From a virus, in IMG/VR virus record IMGVR_UViG_3300010373_000001, positions 51,611-115,610 of that record: DNA of 64,000 bases; one strand, given 5' to 3'. The notes beneath the pieces were generated by a model, which searched no databases, was not told where the DNA came from, and saw nothing but the letters and a program-made list of their open reading frames with translations. Shown one piece after another: positions 36,971 through 44,924 of this stretch. The translations under genes were made by a program, and so were the position numbers. Within the stretch, counting starts at the first letter, position 1. Each line of letters begins with the position of its first letter.

Positions 36971-37333
36971 TTATGCTGCCGGAGCGGGTGCGGGTGCTAG
37001 TGCGTCTACTGATGCCTGTGCTGCCTGAAGATCAGCCATTGGCTGACTTAGACCTGCAACTGCTGCATTCAGTGCGGTAGTGTCTACACCATTTGCCTGT
37101 AGCGCAGCAAGTTCTGCTGCAATATTTGCTACTGCTGTCTGTAGGTCTGCTGCTACTGCCGCTACACCTGACTCTTCGCTCTGAAGCGCCGCGATTGCTG
37201 CGTTTACGTCATCCTGTGCTGACATAATATCATCCAGCTTTCTGTGAGCAATCTTAAGAGACTCCCGTATCTCCCACAGCTCTCTGATTATGTAATCTAC
37301 TGGGGATTCTTCGTGGCAATTGTCTCTATCCAT
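36971..37333 (-). CDS. Helical coiled-coil protein (120 aa)
   Basis: Ala/Leu/Asp-rich heptad pattern from residue 18 to 110 ('LDDIMSAQDDVNAAIAALQS') and a Pro/Ala tail. Likely a trimeric or dimeric coiled coil; could be a tail component or a structural adaptor. Confidence 0.7.
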   Translation of the reverse strand: MDRDNCHEESPVDYIIRELWEIRESLKIAHRKLDDIMSAQDDVNAAIAALQSEESGVAAVAADLQTAVANIAAELAALQANGVDTTALNAAVAGLSQPMADLQAAQASVDALAPAPAPAA

Positions 37334-37381
37334 GGCTCTATACTATCATTTTTCTTGGCGGTTTGTGTAATATTTTGGCTG

Positions 37382-38149
37382 TTACTGGCCTGTCATATCG
37401 TTAAAATCCTGAATAAGTGCGTCCAGGCTGAATCCGTCAACGTCAGTTCCGCTGGCAGTGATCCACTCTTTATCGATGACAACCCAAGCCTCTTCAACGT
37501 AATGCTGAGAGAACTGAATGTTCATTGGGTGCAGTTCGCCCCAGGTTACAATGTCAAGAATATCTGGTGTGCCTGTCTGATTCATCTTCTGAAGTACGAT
37601 GCAGTGACCGCCCTCAATAGGTGATCCTGCTTCATATCTCCACGGCAGTCCGTTATTGAACTGATCCATAGCTGATGATGGGAAATTGATACCAAGATAC
37701 ACTGTGCCAAAGAGATACAGTGCCTTGCGAAGATTTGCTGTGTGGTAGAAATCCTCAAGCTCGGCGTAGGCATCGATCTTATGACCGGCTACCCCATTCT
37801 TCTGCCAGTAGTCAAGCACGTCCTGCATAACAGCACCATTGTCTGTTGAAGGATCGCCCGGTACATAGCCTCCTGTAGCCTCATACAGCTTCAGGATAGT
37901 ATTATCGGTAAGATCTACCTCTGTGCCGCCATATGCTGATAGAGCCTGCTCAGCATGCCCTACTCCTGCGGCAGTGCAATCGCCTAGCTGATCGTTAAGA
38001 TACATAGGCCATGAGCTTACTTTTGAAGCTCTGTCTACTACAGGCGGTACTACGATCTTAGATAGATCGAAGTGATCCTCAAGTGATACTCTTGGGTGTG
38101 TGCTTTTAGGATGCGGAGCAAGACGCCCCAGCTTTCCTGCTTGTCTCAT
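37382..38149 (-). CDS. Papain-like cysteine protease (255 aa)
   Basis: Shows the C1A-like arrangement: Gln/Cys in 'YLNDQLGDCTAAGVGHAEQA' (Cys near residue 59), His in 'PIEGGHCIVLQKM' near 183 and 'IVTWGELHPM' near 200. No signal peptide. The gene follows a coiled-coil protein gene. Host-directed proteolysis or virion processing is inferred; target unknown. Confidence 0.78.
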   Translation of the reverse strand: MRQAGKLGRLAPHPKSTHPRVSLEDHFDLSKIVVPPVVDRASKVSSWPMYLNDQLGDCTAAGVGHAEQALSAYGGTEVDLTDNTILKLYEATGGYVPGDPSTDNGAVMQDVLDYWQKNGVAGHKIDAYAELEDFYHTANLRKALYLFGTVYLGINFPSSAMDQFNNGLPWRYEAGSPIEGGHCIVLQKMNQTGTPDILDIVTWGELHPMNIQFSQHYVEEAWVVIDKEWITASGTDVDGFSLDALIQDFNDMTGQ

Positions 38150-38190
38150 GTTTTCTCCTGATTAGCTTGGTTACGCTAATCAGTATATCA

Positions 38191-38625
38191 TCACGAAATC
38201 AGACCTCGCACGTATTTCTCGGCCTCAAAATCTGCTGCTGCCGCAACATGGATTCCGCCATGACCTCTGTGATGAAACTCGCAAAGCCACTCAAAGTTAT
38301 CTCCTGATTCTACCCATGCCCCGACACTGTTAGGATCAGAGATACCAGGATAATCGACCTCAAGCCATTTCAGGTCAACACCGTTCTGAAGAGAGAACTC
38401 TACGTGTGCGTGGTGCAATTCCAGTGGCTTGTCTAGTGAGCACTCAGAGAAGTCGTTTCTGTGTGCGCCGATTTTGCACTGTGCTGTCTTGTGAGTCTTT
38501 TTCCTGTATGCCTCAAAATCAACGTAATGAGGATCGCTGGTCCTGGCGGGATGCTCAGGGTAGTGCATGATGTACTTGTGCGATGAAAGCTGAATATGCG
38601 CTGATACAGCGGTGTCGTCAGACAT
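38191..38625 (-). CDS. HNH-like nuclease (144 aa)
   Basis: Contains the His pairs 'LELHHAHVEF' near residue 66 and 'WLCEFHHRGHGGIHVA' near 115, typical of HNH enzymes, plus Cys pairs that may bind zinc. Start at ATG 38625 with an AGAGG site; the longer upstream reading overlaps the transglycosylase gene. Homing or repair role possible. Confidence 0.72.
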   Translation of the reverse strand: MSDDTAVSAHIQLSSHKYIMHYPEHPARTSDPHYVDFEAYRKKTHKTAQCKIGAHRNDFSECSLDKPLELHHAHVEFSLQNGVDLKWLEVDYPGISDPNSVGAWVESGDNFEWLCEFHHRGHGGIHVAAAADFEAEKYVRGLIS

Positions 38626-38681
38626 AAAAAACCTCTGGTATAGATGTGATATTTTCCTCACATCATGATACCAGAGGTTCC

Positions 38682-39134
38682 TTAATACCAGCATTTACCC
38701 GTACTTGAGTTAACGGGATGATTTGGTGTATTAACACAGTAAATGGCCCATATTCCGCAGGGTGTGCCCCATCTTCCATGAATATAAGCTGCCCCCCATC
38801 TTATCTGGGCTTTCCAGTCTCCTAGATTGTAAGGATGACCGTGGCCCAAGGATTGCGGGATTCCGTAAGCCCCAGAAGAGTTCTGAGCGTAAGGACTCCA
38901 TCCCGACTCAGCATTCCACAGAGCTACAAGACATCTTTGCTGTGCGGGATTATTATGGAATACGTGCTGAGCGTAACACTGCTCTACGGCAATGCGGGAA
39001 TGGCTATGACAGTTTGCGGCGCTTATACTGCCTAATACGGGATCAGTGCCTTTATGAGAGAAGTACAGGAATACTGCTACCAGAATCAGCAGCGCCATAC
39101 CGCCTGAACTCTTCTTTGGCTTCTTTTTCGCCAT
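38682..39134 (-). CDS. Membrane-anchored transglycosylase-like enzyme (150 aa)
   Basis: Single span at residues about 12-30 ('GGMALLILVAVFLYFSH'), then a lysozyme-like SLT domain with catalytic Glu in 'LVALWNAESGWSP' near residue 75 and 'SSGAYGIPQSLGHGHPYNLG' near 90. Cys pairs may be bridged outside. It would act on the wall from the outer membrane face. Same fold as the LysM enzyme at 62576-63262. Confidence 0.82.
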   Translation of the reverse strand: MAKKKPKKSSGGMALLILVAVFLYFSHKGTDPVLGSISAANCHSHSRIAVEQCYAQHVFHNNPAQQRCLVALWNAESGWSPYAQNSSGAYGIPQSLGHGHPYNLGDWKAQIRWGAAYIHGRWGTPCGIWAIYCVNTPNHPVNSSTGKCWY

Positions 39135-39153
39135 GGCACCCTCCCATCGTCAG

Positions 39154-39324
39154 TTAATCCACTAACATCGCCTTGAATATCAATTCAGTATTATTCGTTA
39201 TCTCTTCCAGATAGCCGAGGATAACGGCTTTAAGATCGTCATCGAACTCGTCACCGTTATCCTCGACTTCCTGGTACAGTTCATCAGCAAGATTGCTGAT
39301 TTCCCTGAGGCTTGCTGTGTCCAC
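39154..39324 (-). CDS. Acidic small protein (56 aa)
   Basis: GTG start at 39324, overlapping the stop of the phosphatase gene (TAGTG), with GGAG before it. Acidic helices ('EVEDNGDEFDDDLKAVILGY'). Unknown. Confidence 0.55.
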   Translation of the reverse strand: MDTASLREISNLADELYQEVEDNGDEFDDDLKAVILGYLEEITNNTELIFKAMLVD

Positions 39325-39758
39325 TAAAAATCTCCGTCATCTACCTGCAATGTCCTTATGCCGATCTTCCTCCACATTGCGACAACCTGAGAGCGGTCGT
39401 CTATGCAGACGAGGATATCATAGTGTTCAGCGATGTGCTCACGGAAAATCTCGTACTTGATTATGAAATCTTTACGGTGATCTCCCGTTTTACGCATGAG
39501 TAGCAGATAAGAACCGGGCTCAAACCCGAATCTTGCCAGCCACTCAATTGTGGCTTCACGACAGGAATCTTCCCTGCCAGACACGAAGATGATGCTGTTA
39601 CCAGCATCCTTAAGTGCTGCAACTACTTCGATTATTTCCGGGATGGGAAGGTCATCAGAGACTTTAGAGTACTCATAGTGACCTCGCATCTGCTCGCCCA
39701 CCTCGTTATAGTGGGAAGCCATCGTACCGTCAAGATCAACGATGATAGCTCTCGGCAT
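39324..39758 (-). CDS. PNK-type HAD phosphatase (144 aa)
   Basis: HAD motifs: 'IIVDLDGTMA' near residue 5, 'IIFVSGREDSCREATIEWLA' near 55, 'DHRKDFIIKYEI' near 92 and 'LVCIDDRSQVVAMWR' near 115. This order matches the 3'-phosphatase half of T4 polynucleotide kinase; the kinase half is absent. Would repair RNA or DNA ends, e.g. tRNA breaks. Confidence 0.85.
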   Translation of the reverse strand: MPRAIIVDLDGTMASHYNEVGEQMRGHYEYSKVSDDLPIPEIIEVVAALKDAGNSIIFVSGREDSCREATIEWLARFGFEPGSYLLLMRKTGDHRKDFIIKYEIFREHIAEHYDILVCIDDRSQVVAMWRKIGIRTLQVDDGDF

Positions 39759-39800
39759 GTTAACGGGCGGGATATATCTCTTTAACTCTACTTCCTCGAT

Positions 39801-40655
39801 CTAAACCACCCACTCCATCGTCTTTGTGTTCAGAACAAACCAGTTGCCCGGTGTGCCATCCATATCCAGGCCGTCTACTCTTACTTTGGCCCAGTTCGTG
39901 CTGAGAACCCTTGTGTACTGTCTGTGCATGTGTCCATGCATAAGGTACTCTGGCTGAACTTCGTTAACTATGCCCTGAAGCAAGTTTCTGTGTGCGTCAG
40001 CTTCTTGTGTTTCCTTATGCGGGAACATGCCTACAGGAAGATCAAGAAATACCATAGACGGGCAGTCATGCGTGATCATAACATCACACTTTCCGCCAGC
40101 CTTGATAAACTCTGCCTGCTCTGGTGTGATAGTCTCCTGAGTCCACCAGGACTTGTTCAGTACCCGCCATTGCTTATCAACTGATACTGCACCACCACAG
40201 GCAAGCCACTTCCTGTTATGCCACTCCCACCTTTTGCCTCGCGGCAGATGGAATAGGTTCTCCCTTATCTGTACAGAGCCGTCCCAGATGTTACTTCCTA
40301 GATCCGGTACTGTGTATCTGCGTGCTCTGTTCTCAAGATGCCTGAAATTCTCATGATTACCATCAATGAAGAACAGTACTGCATCGTGCTTCATTAGTGC
40401 CGCACTGATTTTCCTGCGGTACTTCTCGCCGCCTTTTCCTGGCCAGATACCAAAATCCCCAAGATGAAGGATCAGGGGATATGGTTCGTCCTTGAGAACT
40501 TCAGAAGCTTTCCTGATAGTCTCGTACGCCCAGAGGTTGTTTCCGTGCCAGTCTCCAGCGACTACGATTTTTTCCGGGATCGGCTTGTCCCGAAGAACTT
40601 GCGGCAGCAAGAAGCTCGTCGCCTCTGCTGTCATTGCCGTCATCATTTTCAACAC
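39801..40655 (-). CDS. Calcineurin-like metallophosphatase (about 280 aa)
   Basis: Metal-binding motifs 'VVAGDWHGN' near residue 31, 'LHLGDFGIW' near 64, 'DGNHENFRHL' near 98, 'MITHDCP' near 195 and 'LMHGHMHRQY' near 240, the full calcineurin-like set. Start is uncertain: candidate ATGs at 40655-40631 lie inside the end of the upstream gene (40501-40845). Possible RNA-ligase-partner or nucleotide phosphatase. Confidence 0.84.
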   Translation of the reverse strand: MLKMMTAMTAEATSFLLPQVLRDKPIPEKIVVAGDWHGNNLWAYETIRKASEVLKDEPYPLILHLGDFGIWPGKGGEKYRRKISAALMKHDAVLFFIDGNHENFRHLENRARRYTVPDLGSNIWDGSVQIRENLFHLPRGKRWEWHNRKWLACGGAVSVDKQWRVLNKSWWTQETITPEQAEFIKAGGKCDVMITHDCPSMVFLDLPVGMFPHKETQEADAHRNLLQGIVNEVQPEYLMHGHMHRQYTRVLSTNWAKVRVDGLDMDGTPGNWFVLNTKTMEWVV

Positions 40656-40845
40656 CCACTACTTTCAGTGGCGGAACAGGAAGCATTGGCACCATTGCTG
40701 GTGCTTCATCTTCTATTTTTATCCACCGTACTCTTCGCAGACTGTCCTCATGGTACTCTTCACTGTGCCTGAAATCCAGGTCACAGAGAAGGACAGCACT
40801 GCCCGGACTAAAGTGATCGTACAAGATTTCCTTGCATCTGGACAT
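40501..40845 (-). CDS. Small protein overlapping the phosphatase (114 aa)
   Basis: ATG 40845 has an excellent GGAGGGCAGC site. Begins 'MSRCKEILYDHFSPGSAVLL'; the last 50 residues run in another frame over the phosphatase gene for 155 bases and become Ser/Ala-rich, as non-coding reading often does. Either it ends earlier by a sequence variant, or a frameshift joins it to the phosphatase. Confidence 0.55.
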   Translation of the reverse strand: MSRCKEILYDHFSPGSAVLLCDLDFRHSEEYHEDSLRRVRWIKIEDEAPAMVPMLPVPPLKVVGVENDDGNDSRGDELLAAASSSGQADPGKNRSRWRLARKQPLGVRDYQESF

Positions 40846-40864
40846 TGCTGCCCTCCTCTTCTGA

Positions 40865-41161
40865 TTAAAGCCTGCCCTCAGCCTTCAGCATTGCAAGACC
40901 AGCAGCCGCAGTCGTGTTAATTGAACCTCGGCGCAGTGCTTCTGAGCCATCCAGGCCATCCTGAACAGAACTAGCAAGAGCATCGAAGTTCTCAGCAACG
41001 TACATGAGAATTTCGTGAATCTCCTGCATACTTGCCCACGGCATTTTAGCCTGGGCAATACGGATACCCTCTTCCGAATGCCTCTTCATCTCAGGGTCAG
41101 CATTGAAAAGCTCAACCGCAAGATCCAGGGCCATTTCCTTAAGATCACTGAAATCGTTCAT
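40865..41161 (-). CDS. Helical protein (98 aa), unknown
   Basis: Acidic start 'MNDFSDLKEMALDLAVELFN', helical throughout, ending 'AAAGLAMLKAEGRL'. Shares TAATG with the upstream membrane gene. Unknown. Confidence 0.65.
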   Translation of the reverse strand: MNDFSDLKEMALDLAVELFNADPEMKRHSEEGIRIAQAKMPWASMQEIHEILMYVAENFDALASSVQDGLDGSEALRRGSINTTAAAGLAMLKAEGRL

Positions 41162-41412
41162 TATTTCTTCTTACCTCGTTTCTTGACCGGGAACCCTCCA
41201 GGCCCCAGTTCGCCTCGTCTGATTTTATCCTTGACTTCTGAACTAGTTGGTCTGTGTCTGTCTCTTGCAAGGTTACGTTCGTCTCGCATGCGTTCCAGCC
41301 TGTGCAGAAACCATATGAAGCCGAAGAACACGATAGCGCCCAGAATCAGCAGCCAGAAAGCATCACCGGCCAGCGTATTGAATACTGATGAAGCGCTAGC
41401 CGTGCTTTGCAT
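41161..41412 (-). CDS. Single-span membrane protein (83 aa)
   Basis: Span at residues about 18-36 ('FWLLILGAIVFFGFIWFL') followed by a basic cytoplasmic tail rich in Arg/Lys. Overlaps the 56-aa gene. Unknown. Confidence 0.65.
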   Translation of the reverse strand: MQSTASASSVFNTLAGDAFWLLILGAIVFFGFIWFLHRLERMRDERNLARDRHRPTSSEVKDKIRRGELGPGGFPVKKRGKKK

Positions 41413-41566
41413 GGTGAATCGTAGTTTTCACGCCGTTGTGAACGTGGTGGATCAGATCACCGATAGCAGCGAATACGTGGTTGTACCCAACGAAAGCTGC
41501 CAGAACGATGATGAAGATAAGAATGATCCCGATCCACTTTCCTATCGTACCCAGTCCTGAGAACAT
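41396..41566 (-). CDS. Small membrane protein (56 aa)
   Basis: ATG 41566 with GGAGGG upstream; span 'WIGIILIFIIVLAAFVGY' and a His-rich tail (HH-V-H, HHAKHG). Overlaps both neighbours, so all three are coupled. Confidence 0.6.
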   Translation of the reverse strand: MFSGLGTIGKWIGIILIFIIVLAAFVGYNHVFAAIGDLIHHVHNGVKTTIHHAKHG

Positions 41567-41700
41567 CAGTTACCCTCCTCGCCGGAGCCAGAAACCTTCC
41601 TTGCCTTACGTCGCTTACTTGCCACAGCTTCGATGCTGAAGCCCACGATACAGGCCACGATGAACATCGTCACCAGTGATGGATGAATCAGAAATCCCAC
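41566..41700 (-). CDS. Small membrane protein (44 aa)
   Basis: GTG start at 41700 with AGGAGGTAACA. One span 'LVTMFIVACIVGFSIEAV' then a basic Ser/Gly tail. First gene after the promoter at 41805-41833. Confidence 0.58.
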   Translation of the reverse strand: MGFLIHPSLVTMFIVACIVGFSIEAVASKRRKARKVSGSGEEGN

Positions 41701-41804
41701 TGTTACCTCCTCTTGCCGAATCACAGTTACTTAGGTCTACGGTAGTTGCGTAATTTCCGTAATTATCAACTTCCATCGTTGCAACTTCCTCCAGTGTACC
41801 GAAC

Positions 41805-41833
41805 ACACTACACGACGGGCGGGCCGTTGTCAA
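41805..41833 (-). promoter_or_regulatory. Minus-strand promoter of the divergent pair
   Basis: -35 TTGACA, 17-bp spacer with GGGCGG, -10 TAGTGT. It drives 41700 down to 36971. Confidence 0.8.
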
Positions 41834-41869
41834 GGGGTACGGCCAGGAAAGTTTTCCGGCCCCTAGGGG

Positions 41870-41898
41870 TTGACAGCCCGAGCGGGCTGTGCTACCAT
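41870..41898 (+). promoter_or_regulatory. Plus-strand promoter of the divergent pair
   Basis: -35 TTGACA, 17-bp spacer containing the palindrome GCCCGAGCGGGC, -10 TACCAT. Starts the 42-51 kb operon. The two -35 boxes are 36 bp apart back to back. Confidence 0.82.
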
Positions 41899-41954
41899 GA
41901 GGGTATGCCCGGTCACCGCTTCACGGTGCGGGCCACGTACAGGAGGTTAGAGAG

Positions 41955-42353
41955 TTGCACGAAGAGATTAAAGCACGGTGGGTTGCAGCGTTACGTGAGC
42001 CTGATCGTGTACAGGGAACAGGTCAGCTTAGAGATGAAGAGGGCAGACAGTGCTGTCTGGACGTACTGTGTGACCTAGCGGTTGCAGACGGTATTATCTC
42101 AGCCCCTAGTCTACTGCCTCCCTCAGTTACAGGGCTGGATCAGCCCGTATATGGTTATGCAGACAAGTACACGGTAAATTACTATCAGTGCGAGGTTCTT
42201 CCTAAAGAAGTTATGGAATGGGCCAAACTGAAGGATCAGAACCCGGCAGTTGACTACAGTGATAGTTTTTCCGATCTATCGGAACTCAATGACGAATATC
42301 ATCTGAGTTTTACTGAAATTGCTGACACCATCGAAGCTGACAGAGATATTTGA
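41955..42353 (+). CDS. Hypothetical protein (132 aa), TTG start
   Basis: First gene of the plus-strand operon. Start TTG at 41955 follows AGGAGG by eight bases. Contains 'RQCCLDVLCDLAVADGII' and acidic 'DYSDSFSDLSELNDEY'. Unknown. Confidence 0.68.
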   Translation: MHEEIKARWVAALREPDRVQGTGQLRDEEGRQCCLDVLCDLAVADGIISAPSLLPPSVTGLDQPVYGYADKYTVNYYQCEVLPKEVMEWAKLKDQNPAVDYSDSFSDLSELNDEYHLSFTEIADTIEADRDI

Positions 42354-42421
42354 TCTTCACTTCGCTCAGTTACCTTTGATATACTGACGGAAAGCACATA
42401 TCAGGGGGAGGGTCGATAAAA

Positions 42422-42592
42422 TTGAGTATGTTTGAGTTTAGTACCCGTGATCTGGAACACGGAGTCTGCAAATTCTGCGAGAAGGATATTAGCAGGATGT
42501 CTCCCGTAAGAAAGTGGGAGACAGATTCCGGTCAGAACTGTGACAGTTCCCCTGATCGTGCTCATCATCCGAAGAGCAAAGGGGATAATTGA
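42422..42592 (+). CDS. Cys/His microprotein (56 aa)
   Basis: TTG at 42422 (GGGGAGGG ribosome site, nine bases away) or ATG 42428. Contains 'CKFCEKDI' and, 25 residues later, 'CDSSPDRAHHP', a likely zinc-finger set. Confidence 0.58.
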   Translation: MSMFEFSTRDLEHGVCKFCEKDISRMSPVRKWETDSGQNCDSSPDRAHHPKSKGDN

Positions 42593-42690
42593 TGCCTAAC
42601 GGTTTAACTCCCGAAGAAGTCTGCAAGCTGGAAGGTCATAACGCAAGACCTGGATCTAGTACTTGCAGCAGGTGCGGGAATAGAGTATAG
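42592..42690 (+). CDS. Cys/His microprotein (32 aa)
   Basis: ATG overlaps the stop of the previous gene (TGATG). Contains 'EEVCKLEGHNARP' and 'CSRCGNRV', C-x4-H..C-x2-C spacing, likely zinc-binding. Confidence 0.55.
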   Translation: MPNGLTPEEVCKLEGHNARPGSSTCSRCGNRV

Positions 42691-42722
42691 TCCGTAAGTC
42701 TTTCTAGTCTCGGGAGGCAAGC

Positions 42723-42815
42723 ATGGCTATCGTAATACATTTTACGTCTGGTCAGGCCGAAATCACTGAAGATGAAACAGAGAACGAAGATAGGGAAGAG
42801 CAGGACTGCATCTGA
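42723..42815 (+). CDS. Acidic microprotein (30 aa)
   Basis: ATG 42723 with CGGGAGG upstream. Strongly acidic tail ('EDETENEDREEQD'). Very short and only weakly supported. Confidence 0.4.
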   Translation: MAIVIHFTSGQAEITEDETENEDREEQDCI

Positions 42816-42857
42816 CGGGAAAGGCCGGTACGGTGAAAAGTTTTTAAGCCGTAGGTC

Positions 42858-42886
42858 TTGACAACCGGCCCCGTCCGGTGTATGGT
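42858..42886 (+). promoter_or_regulatory. Second plus-strand promoter
   Basis: -35 TTGACA, 17-bp spacer with palindromic CCGG...CCGG, -10 TATGGT. Reads into the gene at 42943. Confidence 0.8.
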
Positions 42887-42942
42887 GTACGTCATCGCCC
42901 CAACCGGGGCAAGCTAGCTAGCGAAAAAGGAGGACACTTATT

Positions 42943-43191
42943 ATGTCCAAGATTGTTAAGGCCACTCAGGAGCACATCGATAAGGGTGTTCCGGGTAGTC
43001 CCTGCGGTTGCGCTCTTGCGCTCGCAATTAAGGATGCCTATGGCACTTCCGATGTTTCGGTGAACGGTTCTATCATCTCTGTTGATGGCAGGACCGCTGC
43101 TACTCAGCCGCCGCAGAAGTCGTTCATCAATGTCTTCGACACCAAGCCGAAGAGTGAGTCTAAGCCGACTGCGTTTGTGCTGGACCTCTGA
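42943..43191 (+). CDS. Small protein with GSPCGCALALAI motif (82 aa)
   Basis: ATG 42943 after AAAGGAGGACAC. Contains 'GVPGSPCGCALALAIKDAYG' near residue 15 and a Pro/Lys-rich tail. It overlaps the next gene's start by one base. Function unknown; the 'GCALALAI' phrase looks like a small compact domain. Confidence 0.68.
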   Translation: MSKIVKATQEHIDKGVPGSPCGCALALAIKDAYGTSDVSVNGSIISVDGRTAATQPPQKSFINVFDTKPKSESKPTAFVLDL

Positions 43192-43541
43192 TGGCTGGAA
43201 CTAAGCCGAAGAAGGGTGACAAGATCAAGGTTACCCGAAATGGCCTGGAAGTCGTTGACGTTACTGATAACCGGGTATGGGTGAAGGATTCGGAAGGTAC
43301 TACACGTTCCTACTACTTCAGCGACATCGACTTTACGGTCACTGAGGTAGCTAAGCCCAAGCCTGATTACTGGCCGCCAAAGGCGAACGATATCTGGAAG
43401 TCTGAGTCTTATAACGTGACTTATCACGTTCTCGGCTCAAAGGGTTACCGTACTACCTACTCAGGTAGTGTTTCCTCCGGCATTTCGGCAGAGGAAATGC
43501 TTAAGTACCCGGATCTTCGCCTGATCTGGCGCGATCTGTAA
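43191..43541 (+). CDS. WPPxxxDIW-family protein (116 aa)
   Basis: 'KKGDKIKVTRNGLEVVDVTD', then 'PDYWPPKANDIWKSESYNVT' near residue 60 and closing 'DLRLIWRDL'. A plus-strand member of the family at 20859 and 21248. Start overlaps the upstream stop (TGATGG). Confidence 0.74.
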   Translation: MAGTKPKKGDKIKVTRNGLEVVDVTDNRVWVKDSEGTTRSYYFSDIDFTVTEVAKPKPDYWPPKANDIWKSESYNVTYHVLGSKGYRTTYSGSVSSGISAEEMLKYPDLRLIWRDL

Positions 43542-43570
43542 ATCCGGATAAGTTAAGACATAACGAGAAA

Positions 43571-43608
43571 TGAAGGGAGGCCACTGTACTTGGAGTGGCC
43601 TCCCTTCA
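43571..43608 (+). terminator. Hairpin after 43541
   Basis: Perfect 15-bp inverted repeat with core AGGCCACT/AGTGGCCT and an 8-base loop. No T run; may attenuate or protect the mRNA end. Confidence 0.6.
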
Positions 43609-43630
43609 CGCGATTGAGGACACATAAACT

Positions 43631-43942
43631 ATGGAGCAAATTTTCAGGGTAACAACGTCAGTTGCTCGCAACAAAGGTACTGTCAGGTATGGCACCGCAT
43701 TCAGGGCACATCGAATCTGGATGGCTAACAGGAATCAGCCTGACAACACTGTAACAGTTGAAGTTATGACTGGCGAGTTCCGTGATGTTACAGCAGAATG
43801 GGAGGCAGGTAACTATGCAAGCACTCAGGAACCTGTGGAAGCGGTTACGGAAGTTGTCGTTCAGGAGGAATCTTCTGGCAGTGGCAATACTAGCGATACT
43901 GTCAGTACTTCTGCCGTCAGCGGCCTGGGCTGGCCAGAATAG
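43631..43942 (+). CDS. Hypothetical protein (103 aa)
   Basis: Begins 'MEQIFRVTTSVARNKGTVRY' with a beta domain over residues 1-60, then an acidic Val/Ser tail. The tail overlaps the signal-peptide gene at 43815 in another frame, so its end is uncertain. Unknown. Confidence 0.6.
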   Translation: MEQIFRVTTSVARNKGTVRYGTAFRAHRIWMANRNQPDNTVTVEVMTGEFRDVTAEWEAGNYASTQEPVEAVTEVVVQEESSGSGNTSDTVSTSAVSGLGWPE

Positions 43943-44645
43943 TATAGGCGTAGGAGTACAGGCAGCACCAGTAGCAATTAGTACTCCCGTAACTCCTGGC
44001 AGTACACATAAGCTAAGTGTTCAGGTTTACAACACAGGAAGTGATAGTGAGAGCATCAGCCTTACTATCAGTAATCTGTCAAATCTGAAAACTTACACAT
44101 TGCGGCCGTCCTGGGTTTCGTTTGACCAGAACACTGTGAACCTTGATTCGGGCCAGACCGCTACGGTAGGAATCACACTGTCTGTGCCGTCAGGACTCCC
44201 TGATGGATACTATACAAGTGATGTCTGGGCTAGGTCGGTTGATCCTTCTAATGCGCAAGTTTCACTAGGCGCGGGATCTTCTACCTTGATAGAATTCAAG
44301 GTAGGTGCGGGCACTGTCAACTTCAGTCAGTTCCTTCATCACAACCATCAGCATCTAACTAAGAAGCAACTGCGTAAAATCAGGCGGGAAAACCGTAAGC
44401 TGAGTCACGCTAACGCCCCTGCTAATAACAGCGGTAACGGATTCCCTGCTGGTTCCGGTGTTATTGCTGTGATTGTTCTTGGCGCTCTGGTCTATCTTAT
44501 GCTAAGGCATTCGATGAAGCATCGCCGCAAGCACAGCCCGAGAATCAGCAAAGCTGCACATCAGAAGGTTAAAGATCATAAGGCGAAAGACGATGCCGCA
44601 CGGGCGAAGAAGGAAAGAAACAGAAAGATGCGTGAAGGTAAGTAG
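43815..44645 (+). CDS. Type I membrane protein, extracellular beta domain (276 aa)
   Basis: Signal peptide ('LLAVAILAILSVLLPSAAWA') with start at ATG 43815 (GGAGGCAGGT before it), extracellular part with 'STHKLSVQVYNTGSDSESIS' and 'TATVGITLSVPSGLPDGYYT', like the WxL/DUF916 cell-surface proteins of actinobacteria, then a span near residue 224 ('GVIAVIVLGALVYLML') and a Lys/Arg-rich tail. Possibly surface exclusion or adsorption. Confidence 0.76.
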   Translation: MQALRNLWKRLRKLSFRRNLLAVAILAILSVLLPSAAWAGQNSIGVGVQAAPVAISTPVTPGSTHKLSVQVYNTGSDSESISLTISNLSNLKTYTLRPSWVSFDQNTVNLDSGQTATVGITLSVPSGLPDGYYTSDVWARSVDPSNAQVSLGAGSSTLIEFKVGAGTVNFSQFLHHNHQHLTKKQLRKIRRENRKLSHANAPANNSGNGFPAGSGVIAVIVLGALVYLMLRHSMKHRRKHSPRISKAAHQKVKDHKAKDDAARAKKERNRKMREGK

Positions 44646-44650
44646 GTTCT

Positions 44651-44687
44651 GGGGCTGGTTCAGGTCACTGCTGGATGAACCAGCCCC
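44651..44687 (+). terminator. Hairpin after 44645
   Basis: Perfect 12-bp inverted repeat GGGGCTGGTTCA / TGAACCAGCCCC with a 13-base loop, five bases past the stop. A 34-codon GTG reading (44632-44736) runs through it but is judged weak. Confidence 0.65.
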
Positions 44688-44732
44688 GGTTCCTGACGAA
44701 ATTTACGTGGAAATCTCAGAGACGGAGGGCAG

Positions 44733-44915
44733 ATGACTCACAGGGACAAAAGCGATCAGCCTCAGAAGCACAGGCACCGTAAAATGAGCAAGCGGAAGAT
44801 GTTCGATAAGAAGAACAGAACTAGTGACATCATCATTGCTTGCTGTATTGTTCTGGGAGTGGCAATCATCGCGTATCTGGTAGTTACAGGTGCCCATTTC
44901 GGCGGGAATATGTAG
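44733..44915 (+). CDS. Single-span small membrane protein (60 aa)
   Basis: Basic N-terminus ('HRDKSDQPQKHRHRKMSKRK') and one span 'IIIACCIVLGVAIIAYLVVT'. Unknown. Confidence 0.62.
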   Translation: MTHRDKSDQPQKHRHRKMSKRKMFDKKNRTSDIIIACCIVLGVAIIAYLVVTGAHFGGNM

Positions 44916-44924
44916 GAGGATGAA

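Noticed and set aside
44632-44736. 34-codon GTG gene over the 44651 hairpin
   Set aside because: The perfect hairpin is better explained as a terminator; the frame has weak start context.
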